Origin: JAJFGI01 sp036397065
GTDB lineage: Bacteria > Pseudomonadota > Alphaproteobacteria > Kiloniellales > J153
DNA: 14,002 nt
Direction of reading: 5' to 3'
Assembly (NCBI GenBank): GCA_036397065.1
Contig: DASWJP010000131.1
Span: forward strand, 1-14,002
The notes under the pieces are model-generated. The model was not told the DNA's origin and made no database searches. It saw only the letters and a list, made by a program, of their open reading frames with translations. Both the position numbers and the translations under genes were made by a program. Shown here in pieces: positions 1-5,974 of this stretch; the first letter of the stretch is position 1; each line of letters starts with the position of its first letter.

Positions 1-761
1 TCCTTGCCGGCCAGCATGACCGGGGTGTCGGGCGGCGGCGTCGGGCCGTCGATGCGCACCGGCAGCAGCCGCTTTTTCACCAGGCCGCGATATTTCGTGC
101 GCGCCGTCAACTCCTGCCCGACATAGCAGCCTTTCTGCCAATCGATGCCGTGCAGCTCGTCGAAGCCGTTTTCCAGCAGCAGGGCCTTCTCGATTTCCAG
201 ATCGCGCGACCCGTCGGGCAGGCCCAGGCCGATGCGCAAGGTATCGTAGGCCGCCAGGTCGGCGGCGGCGAAGCCGGCTTCGCTCAACGCCGATTCGGCG
301 GCGGCGGCGGGCAGCAGGGCACGGGCGCCCAGTTCCGCCCGGCGCGGGTCCACATAGGCGATGCCGCCGGCGAACGGAACCGCGCGGCCGGGCTCATCGG
401 GCAGGCCGAGGGTGGAAAGGGCGTTATCCCCGAACAGCACGGCGACCCGGTACTCCGCCGCCGCGTCCTCGATGACGACCTTGGCGCGCAGCTTGTAGAG
501 GCCGAGGCGCCGGCGCAGATCGTCCCGCCGGGCGGCCTCGCAATCGAGCAGGATGGAGTGGGCGTCCGCCGTGGGCAGTATGAGAAAGAAGTCGTGCAGG
601 AAGCGGCCCTGCGCCGTCAAAAAGGCCGCCCAGAGCGCCCGTTCCGGCGCCAGCTTGTCGATGTCGTTGCTGATCATGCCTTGCAGGAAGGGCCGCGCAT
701 CGGCGCCGGTGACGCGGAGTGCGCCACGCGACTCGAGAATGATGGCGGAACGCCGGGTCAC
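1..761 (-). CDS. ygfZ: YgfZ/GcvT-like folate-binding protein, partial (C-terminus outside window)
   Basis: Folate-binding protein of the YgfZ/IBA57 family, which in other bacteria and mitochondria helps assemble or repair certain Fe-S enzymes in the cytoplasm or matrix. The family signature KGCYVGQE is intact at about residues 210-217 (bases 111-134), followed by ELTARTKYRGLVKKRLLPVRI, typical of the GcvT-like C-terminal barrel. The N-terminal part reads RPFLQGMISNDID, also typical of the family. The chosen start is GTG at 761, because GGAGGAGG lies on the minus strand at 775-768, six bases upstream; the ATG one base away runs straight into TGA. About 253 residues are visible and the reading frame is still open at the window edge, so the last part is missing. 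It is divergent from the GT9 gene at 879. The family call is firm from the motif; the Fe-S role is family knowledge. Confidence 0.9.
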   Translation of the reverse strand, partial: MTRRSAIILESRGALRVTGADARPFLQGMISNDIDKLAPERALWAAFLTAQGRFLHDFFLILPTADAHSILLDCEAARRDDLRRRLGLYKLRAKVVIEDAAAEYRVAVLFGDNALSTLGLPDEPGRAVPFAGGIAYVDPRRAELGARALLPAAAAESALSEAGFAAADLAAYDTLRIGLGLPDGSRDLEIEKALLLENGFDELHGIDWQKGCYVGQELTARTKYRGLVKKRLLPVRIDGPTPPPDTPVMLAGK

Positions 762-767
762 ATCGAA

Positions 768-775
768 CCTCCTCC
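768..775 (-). promoter_or_regulatory. Ribosome binding site fixing the GTG start of ygfZ
   Basis: On the minus strand GGAGGAGG stands six bases before GTG at 761. The strong match and the immediate TGA after the overlapping ATG together decide for the GTG start. Confidence 0.65.
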
Positions 776-814
776 AGACGGCAAGGACTCCCTGAAGGTG
801 GCGACGGTGCCGCC

Positions 815-825
815 GCTTGGCAAGC
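815..825. promoter_or_regulatory. Palindrome GCTTG-G-CAAGC upstream of GT9 gene 1
   Basis: A perfect 5+1+5 inverted repeat in the divergent gap between ygfZ and the GT9 gene, centred about 15 bases upstream of the -35 element at 835. The same palindrome with a different central base occurs upstream of the second GT9 gene at 5887-5897, which suggests an operator for a dimeric regulator. No regulator is identified. Confidence 0.35.
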
Positions 826-834
826 CCGGCCGGC

Positions 835-863
835 TTGGCACGGCACGGCGCGCCACCTATAAC
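835..863 (+). promoter_or_regulatory. Sigma70-type promoter for GT9 gene 1
   Basis: TTGGCA at 835-840 and TATAAC at 858-863 are separated by exactly 17 bases. Transcription would start near 870, giving a very short leader of about 9 bases that just includes the GGAGG at 870-874. Predicted by eye only. Confidence 0.5.
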
Positions 864-878
864 CGGCGCGGAGGCTGC

Positions 879-1832
879 ATGCGGATTCTGTTCATCACCG
901 CCACGCGAATCGGCGACGCCGTGCTGTCGAGCGGTGTTCTACGGCACCTTATTACGCGCCATCCGGGGGCGCGGGTGACCATCGCGGCGGGCCGGGTGTG
1001 CGCCCCTTTCTTCGAGGCAGTGCCGGGACTGGAACGCCTGATCGAAATCGACAAAAAGCCGCTCGATCTGCATTGGCTCGGCCTCTGGGCGGCGGCCGTG
1101 CCGCGCCGCTGGGACCTGGTGGTGGACCTGCGGGCCTCGGCCATCGCCTATCTGTTGCGCGCCGACCGCCGAATGGTGATTGGGTCGCGCGGCCAGTATG
1201 GCCAGCAGCATCGGGTCGAGGAATTGGCCTCTCTGCTCGATCTGGATGCACCGCCGCCGCCGACCGTATGGCTGGCCGCACGGCACGTGGATACCGCCGC
1301 CCGCCTGATCCCCGACGGCAGCCCGGTGCTGGCGGTCGGCCCGGCGGCCAACTGGCCGGGCAAGCAGTGGCCGGCGCCCCGCTTCGTCGAATTGGTGCAG
1401 CGGCTAACCGGCCCCGGCGGCATTCTGGCGGGCGCCCGCCTGGCGGTGCTGGCGGCGGCGCACGAGCGGGCTCAGGCGCAAGCGGTGCTCGAGGCAGTGC
1501 CGGCGGAGCGGCGCATCGATCTGGCCGGTGCTGTCGATCTTCCCACGGCGGCGGCGTGCCTGCGGCGCTGCGCGCTTTTCGTCGGCAACGACTCGGGGCT
1601 CATGCACCTGGCGGCGGCGGCGGGGGTGCCCACCCTGGGCCTGTTCGGGCCGAGCCCGGATGGCCGCTACCGGCCTTGGGGACCGCACGCCGCCTTCGCC
1701 CGCACCCGCGAATCGAGCGCCGAGCTGCTGGCGCGTCACGAGGCAGCGCGCGGCACGGCCACCGACCTCATGGATGGACTTTCCGTTTCGACTGCCGTGG
1801 ACGCTGCCGAAGCGTTGTGGCGGAAAGTATAA
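879..1832 (+). CDS. Glycosyltransferase family 9 (heptosyltransferase-like)
   Basis: GT9-family protein of 317 residues. Such enzymes usually transfer ADP-heptose or related sugars to the lipopolysaccharide core on the cytoplasmic side of the inner membrane. The N-terminus MRILFITATRIGDAVLSSGV carries the G-D acceptor-side motif. The C-terminal nucleotide-sugar half has the family hallmark VGNDSGLMHLAAAAGVPTLGLFG at about 235-257, followed by GPSPDGRYRPWG. The ATG at 879 is chosen because GGAGG lies at 870-874 and the conserved N-terminus begins there; the frame is open further upstream, but that stretch is antisense to ygfZ. Its GC-rich composition matches the flanking genes, unlike the next two genes. 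It converges on the DegT gene. Donor and acceptor sugars cannot be told from sequence, and WaaC, WaaF or WaaQ should not be assigned. Confidence 0.85.
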   Translation: MRILFITATRIGDAVLSSGVLRHLITRHPGARVTIAAGRVCAPFFEAVPGLERLIEIDKKPLDLHWLGLWAAAVPRRWDLVVDLRASAIAYLLRADRRMVIGSRGQYGQQHRVEELASLLDLDAPPPPTVWLAARHVDTAARLIPDGSPVLAVGPAANWPGKQWPAPRFVELVQRLTGPGGILAGARLAVLAAAHERAQAQAVLEAVPAERRIDLAGAVDLPTAAACLRRCALFVGNDSGLMHLAAAAGVPTLGLFGPSPDGRYRPWGPHAAFARTRESSAELLARHEAARGTATDLMDGLSVSTAVDAAEALWRKV

Positions 1833-1917
1833 GCCGGCTAAGTCGTCTACGAACAATCGATATCTGTGTCAGCGGCGAGACGTTGACGTTGCCAGATATT
1901 TTGGAGATCGGTTCGCG

Positions 1918-3291
1918 TTAGCCCGACTGCGCCAACCTCTGAGTTCGCGAGTCGATTGCTTCCGGACGTGTTTTCTTCACATCCGCGGCGGCCGCGACCA
2001 ACGCGTTCGCGATAAAATCCAGATCTTCCTTGCGCAATCGAGCCGGTAGTCGGACATCGCATGCTCTCATCAACATGGCGCGGGTCTGCTTTAGATCGGT
2101 TTGTTCCCCAATGAATTTCCAGTTCCAGAATGCCCGGGCGTTGTCCTCGGAGAGCCCAAAGATCTGAACCACAACCCCTTTCTCATTCGCCGACCGTTGG
2201 AACGCTTTGGCTTCCTCATCGGAGCCGAACCCACGAAGACTAAACTGGATCGAATCGGGCGCCCGGAGCTCCTGGTCGAGAGGTGCGGGGACATTCAGCC
2301 AAGGCGACGCATTCAGGATCCCGGCTACATAGTCATGGTTGGCCCGGCCGTCGCTTGCTCGCCGCGGCACTTCCCGGATTTGATGCCGTACGACTGCCGC
2401 CGACAGGTTGTTCATGCGCATGTTGTAAAGCGGGAGCTTGTTCTGCCAGAAAATAAACCGGTCATGCGCAACCGGATGCTTCTTCCAGTTGTGCTCGTAG
2501 GCACCCGACATGATGATTGCCCGCGCGATGATATCGGGATCGTGCGTGATAAGCATTCCGCCTTCGCCGGCGTTCATCAGCTTAAACGATTGGAACGAGA
2601 AGCACCCAATCTGACCGATCGTGCCGATTTTTTGGCCTGACCACAGGGTACCAAGGGAATGGGCCGCATCCTCGATCACCGGAATTTTCCGGGCGTTACA
2701 GAGTGCCATTATCGCGTCCATGTCCGAGGTGTGGCCGCGCATATGGCTGATGATCACAGCCTTGATATTTTTCGATAACTTGGCTTCGAAATCGTTCATG
2801 TCGATTCGATAGTTCTCAACAACATCGACGAGGATCGGCTCGCCGCCCGCGTGAACGACTGCCGATGGAACGGCGGCAAAGGTGAAAGCCGGTAACAGAA
2901 CTTTGCCACCAGGCTCTAAGTCGATTGCCTTCAGCGACAGGAACAAGGCGGCCGAGCAGGAATTCACCGCCAAAGCGAAAGGAACACCCATGAATTCCGC
3001 GAATTCGCGTTCCAGCTCAGCGACCGGCGAGCCCGACGCCGCCGTGTAGCGAAACAAGTCTCCGCTTGCAAGCAGCGCATCAATCTCCGATCGCGCAGAC
3101 TCGGGGATCGGCTCTGCATCATAGACACTCGGGGGGGAAACCAACGTCGAGCTTTTCTTTGTTTGCCCAAGTTGCTGGCTGCTCTCCCCGAACGGTCCGA
3201 ACGCATTCACGAGTCTACGTAGGTTCTCGAGCACCTTACGGCCATTGGGGCCGGTATTGCCCTGAATGCGCTTAACGGGGGATCGGTGCAT
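1918..3291 (-). CDS. DegT/DnrJ/EryC1/StrS-family PLP-dependent sugar aminotransferase
   Basis: Aminotransferase of the DegT family, which normally adds an amino group to a keto nucleotide-sugar using pyridoxal phosphate. The PLP-contacting aspartate is in VIEDAAHSLG (D208) and the Schiff-base lysine in FSFQSFKLMNAGEGG (K237). The stretch LAVNSCSAALFLSLKA is the substrate/PLP phosphate region. Unusual subgroup marks are LFRYTAASGSPVAELE and SHMRGHTSDMDAI. With the ATG at 3291 it has 457 residues, longer than the usual 370-400, because of about 55 N-terminal residues before the conserved core; the upstream ribosome site is weak, so a later GTG or TTG start is possible. It lies 78 bases downstream of the ATP-grasp gene on the same strand, so it is probably co-transcribed. 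Lower GC than the flanks suggests acquisition. The substrate is unknown. Confidence 0.85.
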   Translation of the reverse strand: MHRSPVKRIQGNTGPNGRKVLENLRRLVNAFGPFGESSQQLGQTKKSSTLVSPPSVYDAEPIPESARSEIDALLASGDLFRYTAASGSPVAELEREFAEFMGVPFALAVNSCSAALFLSLKAIDLEPGGKVLLPAFTFAAVPSAVVHAGGEPILVDVVENYRIDMNDFEAKLSKNIKAVIISHMRGHTSDMDAIMALCNARKIPVIEDAAHSLGTLWSGQKIGTIGQIGCFSFQSFKLMNAGEGGMLITHDPDIIARAIIMSGAYEHNWKKHPVAHDRFIFWQNKLPLYNMRMNNLSAAVVRHQIREVPRRASDGRANHDYVAGILNASPWLNVPAPLDQELRAPDSIQFSLRGFGSDEEAKAFQRSANEKGVVVQIFGLSEDNARAFWNWKFIGEQTDLKQTRAMLMRACDVRLPARLRKEDLDFIANALVAAAADVKKTRPEAIDSRTQRLAQSG

Positions 3292-3369
3292 GGTTCGGAC
3301 CCATAAAGACCGCGGAACAGACCCCAGAGTGTGGAAACTTGGGTCGGTTCAGCAAAAGCGATTGCGCGT

Positions 3370-4488
3370 TCAAAGTTTTTTGTATCCGCAAGTGCGAAAA
3401 AAATCGCGAACCTCATCGGTAAGGAAACCCATTCCACTGGCGAGCTGCGGCAGATCGAATCCACCGCCAGTATTGATTTCGATCAGAACCGGTCCGTTCT
3501 GCGTAATGGCTATATCCATCGATTGATATCGCACGGACTGAAAAATGGGCGCACAGGTACGGGCCATCTCCATAACGCGATCCCACATTGGAACGATTTC
3601 GCCAACCAGGGGCTCGTCTGTATCCGGATGTACCATGTGGTCCGTCGTTCCCAACTTATCCTTAGACCGGGCGGTCAGAATTTCACCGCTTTGAAGATCC
3701 AGGTTGCAAGCGAGATTGCCGGGCCGCCAAAAGCTGTCGGCCACGTTATCGCGCGATGGCAATTTCAGGATGGCGAAGGGAATCTTGACTCCGTCTTTGC
3801 TGTTTAAGACGCAAACGCGGACTGTGGCAAGGCCATCGGTATACCGATTGAAAAAGCTGTGATTGGTCTCCAATCGCTGGAGCAGATAAGGCGTTGTGCC
3901 AACGAATTGGTCCATGAACGTATCGTATTCAAGCCAACCATGCCCCTTCAGGAGAATCGCCTTTTCATTGGCCTCCTGGACCAGGAAGGCGCCAAAGCTG
4001 CAAATGCCGCGATTTTCCTTTCCGAACAGCGGCAGGGTGTCCTGCGACGTTACGAAGTCGCGGAGGTGCTCAACCGTCCAGATCTTGTGCGTCTCGGGAT
4101 AGGTTCGTTCTGCCTTGTCGATCACAGCCAGCGTTTGGGGCACCCTGATCTCCGACCGAGCGAGAATGTGCGAGCAAAGCCACTTATCTTCGGTCGTCGA
4201 CTGCCAAGTCATGTCGCAGCAAACATGCGTGATTGGCCAGTGCAAGGTGTTGGTGAGAAATTGCGATTGATCCTCTGGGCTGTACCGGTTGGTGTCGTAG
4301 ACGCCGTATTGAATGTACTCGGGCCACGTCAGCTTGCCAGGTCCGCGATGTAGGCGAAAAAATTCCCGCGCCAACTCCATCGGGCCCCGGCCGCTTTTCT
4401 TTTGGGCGTGGCGCAGATAGTCGACCAAGGCCGGTTCGTCCTTGTCTCGATCGATCTGATCGCTCGTGACGGCGTGACCATTTTTCAC
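3370..4488 (-). CDS. ATP-grasp protein of the sugar-transfer-associated type (ATPgrasp_ST-like)
   Basis: A 372-residue protein with ATP-grasp features: a nucleotide-binding segment GKENRGICSFGAFLV (about 156-170), LLQRLETNH (202-210), TVRVCVLNS (222-230), and the metal/ATP site MDIAITQNGPVLIEINTGGGFD (324-345), where E337 and N339 are the expected Mg ligands. The order and spacing resemble the sugar-transfer-associated ATP-grasp family (PF14397), whose members sit in polysaccharide clusters. ATP-grasp enzymes activate a carboxylate and join it to an amine or thiol; here an amino-sugar made by the neighbouring aminotransferase is a plausible acceptor, but that is inference. The start is GTG at 4488; no strong ribosome site is seen. 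A 40-codon reading frame ends in a GTGA overlap with this start, and a CtrA-like box lies at 4525-4543. GC is clearly below the flanking genes. Confidence 0.75.
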   Translation of the reverse strand: MKNGHAVTSDQIDRDKDEPALVDYLRHAQKKSGRGPMELAREFFRLHRGPGKLTWPEYIQYGVYDTNRYSPEDQSQFLTNTLHWPITHVCCDMTWQSTTEDKWLCSHILARSEIRVPQTLAVIDKAERTYPETHKIWTVEHLRDFVTSQDTLPLFGKENRGICSFGAFLVQEANEKAILLKGHGWLEYDTFMDQFVGTTPYLLQRLETNHSFFNRYTDGLATVRVCVLNSKDGVKIPFAILKLPSRDNVADSFWRPGNLACNLDLQSGEILTARSKDKLGTTDHMVHPDTDEPLVGEIVPMWDRVMEMARTCAPIFQSVRYQSMDIAITQNGPVLIEINTGGGFDLPQLASGMGFLTDEVRDFFRTCGYKKL

Positions 4489-4607
4489 GTGCGGATCTTT
4501 TTCTTCGTGGCCCGCTGCTCAATCATGGTTAACTCAACCTTAAGGACGAACCTTTCGCGCTTCGGCGGGTCGCGAAGTTGAAGCCCGGCCGGGTTTTTCG
4601 AAGTCAT
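4485..4607 (-). CDS. Possible small basic leader ORF overlapping the ATP-grasp start
   Basis: ATG at 4607 (or 4619 in frame) opens a 40-codon frame ending ...IEQRATKKKIRT; its TGA overlaps the GTG of the ATP-grasp gene as GTGA, the classic layout for translational coupling. A GGGG run lies a few bases before the ATG. The product is lysine/arginine-rich and I recognise no family. Against it, the CtrA-like box at 4525-4543 lies inside this frame; if transcription starts just downstream of that box, the ORF is not translated from that transcript. Confidence 0.2.
   Translation of the reverse strand: MTSKNPAGLQLRDPPKRERFVLKVELTMIEQRATKKKIRT
4525..4543 (-). promoter_or_regulatory. CtrA-type box TTAA-N7-TTAAC(CAT)
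   Basis: Read on the minus strand, TTAA, seven bases, then TTAACCAT. This matches the published CtrA consensus TTAA-N7-TTAAC exactly, including the extended TTAACCAT half-site. It ends about 37 bases upstream of the GTG of the ATP-grasp gene, a place where the regulator could overlap the -35 region. No clear -10 is visible. CtrA is the cell-cycle response regulator of alphaproteobacteria and in Rhodospirillales is linked mainly to motility genes. Confidence 0.55.
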
Positions 4608-4696
4608 ACGGCACCCCATTTTTTTGGCTTCGGCGCAAAGCCCCGGCGCCAGCCTTCGGTGTCGATTTGCAGTTGTGACTTCGCGGCCTTTCCATT

Positions 4697-4735
4697 AAAC
4701 GGTCCCCTTCTTAATAAAGGGTAAAATGGCCGTTT
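4697..4735. repeat. Nested inverted repeat
   Basis: Outer arms AAACGG (4697-4702) and CCGTTT (4730-4735) enclose a smaller hairpin CCCTT (4705-4709) and AAGGG (4717-4721) with a 7-base loop. It could be an operator or RNA structure; it has no terminator-like T run. Confidence 0.3.
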
Positions 4736-4822
4736 CTGGCCTCACAGGGCGTTGTCCATCGCGATGCGACAGATGCATCAGCCAGTCGCCCGGCCCAAAC
4801 GGCCGCTTCAACTGAGCCATTG

Positions 4823-4874
4823 CCGGTATGTTTACCGGAGATCATCCGGTTCACGGAGATGATCAAAGGATCAT
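4823..4874. repeat. Cluster of three inverted repeats after GT9 gene 2
   Basis: A perfect hairpin CCGGTA-TGTT-TACCGG (4823-4838) is followed by GATCATC (4840-4846), which can pair with GATGATC (4858-4864); part of that second arm can instead pair as ATGATC-AAAG-GATCAT (4859-4874). The two latter pairings exclude each other. They lie 14-65 bases past the stop of the GT9 gene on its transcript and may stabilise or end it, though there is no U-tract. Confidence 0.45.
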
Positions 4875-4887
4875 GCGCGGCGGTTCT

Positions 4888-5859
4888 TCATGGCCCCCGC
4901 TCGTTATCGCGCGTAAGCTCGGCGATGGCGGCCAGCACCTCCGGCACCGTCACATCGGCCAAGTTCGGTTTTTGCAAGACCGTGACCTTCTGCGCCGGCG
5001 GGCGGGTCTTGATGGGGTGGGAGGCGCGGCCGAACAAGGCGACGGTCGGGCATCCCGCCGCCGCCACCACATGCAGCGGGCCGGTATCGTTGCCGATGGC
5101 AACGCGGGCATCGCTGGCCAGGGTCACCATTTCGGCGATATCGGTTTGCCCGCACAGGTCGCGGGCTTGCGGGCAAAGCTGATTGATCGTCCGCATGGCG
5201 TCCCGTTCGGCCGGGCCGCCGACCAGCACCGGCGTGATCCCTTCCTGCGCCAGGCTTTTCGCAAGCTCCGCGAACAGCGCCGCCGGCCAGCGCTTGTCCG
5301 GCCGGTGCGCCGACGATCCCGGCACCAGCAGGGCATAGGGATGTTGAATCGCGAAGCGGCCGATATCGGCGCGCATGAACGACAGATCCGGTTGCGGCAC
5401 ATGGGCAATGCCCGCCTGGGCCAGCATGTGCGCGTTGCGGACCGTGATGTGAACGGCATCGGGCGGATCGACGTAGCGGTGCGAGCATCCCGGCACGCTG
5501 CCCACCCACTCCGGCGGCCGCGGCCCGAGCAGGCGAAAATACCAGCCGGTGCGTTGCGAGCGCTGCAGGTCGTAGACTCGCGTGAATCCGGCGCGGCGCA
5601 GTTTCGCGATATGACCCAGCCACCGGCGTAGATCCAGCCAGTGCGGCCGGTCGTCCGTCCAAACCTCGTCGAAGCAGCCGCAGGCGTTCGCCATTTCGAC
5701 AAAGGGCGGCGTGGTCAGCAGAACGATGCGGGCATCCGGATGATGCGCCCGAATGGCGCGGAAGGCACCGAGCGACAGGATGAAATCGCCAAGCGCCGAA
5801 AGCTTGATGACCAGGATGCGATCGGGGCCGGGGGCGGTGGTCGAACCATTGGCTGCCAT
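4888..5859 (-). CDS. Glycosyltransferase family 9, second copy
   Basis: GT9-family protein of 323 residues from ATG 5859, probably acting in lipopolysaccharide core or surface-glycan synthesis at the cytoplasmic face. RILVIKLSALGDFILSLGAFRAI (about 15-37) holds the conserved G-D; LLVPGSSAHRPDKRWP (178-193) and IGNDTGPLHVVAAAGCPTVALFG (255-277) are the donor-binding signatures of this family. The frame also has a TTG at 5895 that would add 12 residues (SSRRPTGTTAA), but that part is not conserved in character and would run over the palindrome at 5887-5897, so the ATG is preferred. No good ribosome site precedes either start; a leaderless transcript is possible. It diverges from the GT4 gene. 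It is distinct in sequence from the first GT9 protein, so it is not a recent duplicate. Confidence 0.85.
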   Translation of the reverse strand: MAANGSTTAPGPDRILVIKLSALGDFILSLGAFRAIRAHHPDARIVLLTTPPFVEMANACGCFDEVWTDDRPHWLDLRRWLGHIAKLRRAGFTRVYDLQRSQRTGWYFRLLGPRPPEWVGSVPGCSHRYVDPPDAVHITVRNAHMLAQAGIAHVPQPDLSFMRADIGRFAIQHPYALLVPGSSAHRPDKRWPAALFAELAKSLAQEGITPVLVGGPAERDAMRTINQLCPQARDLCGQTDIAEMVTLASDARVAIGNDTGPLHVVAAAGCPTVALFGRASHPIKTRPPAQKVTVLQKPNLADVTVPEVLAAIAELTRDNERGP

Positions 5860-5886
5860 CGCCGCAGTGGTACCCGTGGGCCGGCG

Positions 5887-5897
5887 GCTTGACAAGC
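5887..5897. promoter_or_regulatory. Palindrome GCTTG-A-CAAGC upstream of GT9 gene 2
   Basis: Same 11-base palindrome as at 815-825, here extended by one more pair (CGGCTTG-A-CAAGCCG, 5885-5899). It lies in the divergent gap between GT9 gene 2 and the GT4 gene. On the minus strand it contains TTGTCA, with TACCAC 17 bases downstream as a weak -10; transcription from that would begin close to the ATG at 5859. Confidence 0.35.
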
Positions 5898-5924
5898 CGG
5901 AGCCGGGACCGGAGCCGGGACCGG
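5897..5924. repeat. 12-base tandem repeat
   Basis: CCGGAGCCGGGA occurs twice in direct succession (5897-5908, 5909-5920), followed by CCGG of a third unit. It lies in the GT9/GT4 divergent gap and overlaps the end of the palindrome. Confidence 0.7.
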
Positions 5925-5974
5925 CGACTTTGCCCTATCCCCAATGCGCGCCTTCACGCTACAAGGGCGCGACG

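Larger units (their letters stand above)
4489..4887. other. Non-coding, AT-richer stretch between ATP-grasp and second GT9 genes
   Basis: About 400 bases with no convincing large gene. It holds the CtrA-like box (4525-4543), a possible small ORF (4485-4607), a nested inverted repeat (4697-4735) and a group of three inverted repeats just after the end of the second GT9 gene (4823-4874). No T-tract terminator is seen for the GT9 gene. Confidence 0.6.

Noticed and set aside
424..846. Minus-strand ORF of 140 codons overlapping ygfZ
   Set aside because: Different frame from the one carrying KGCYVGQE; its product is low-complexity and typical of a GC-rich shadow.
150..878. In-frame upstream extension of the first GT9 gene (product would be 560 residues)
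   Set aside because: The stretch is antisense to the ygfZ coding frame, has no family resemblance, and the promoter and ribosome site lie at 835-874.
1833..1917. Terminator between the convergent GT9 and DegT genes
   Set aside because: No stem of useful length followed by a T run could be found in these 85 bases.
3063..3078. GCTTGCAAGC inside the DegT gene as a third copy of the GT9 palindrome
   Set aside because: Lacks the central base and lies within coding sequence, so it is probably chance.
4626..4650. Hairpin GGCTT...AAGCC next to a run of seven T as a terminator
   Set aside because: The T run lies before the stem on the plus strand and becomes an A run after it on the minus strand, so neither orientation fits an intrinsic terminator.
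5889..5894. TTGACA as a -35 for the GT4 gene on the plus strand
   Set aside because: Perfect hexamer, but the next 16-18 bases lead into the GC-rich tandem repeat with no -10.
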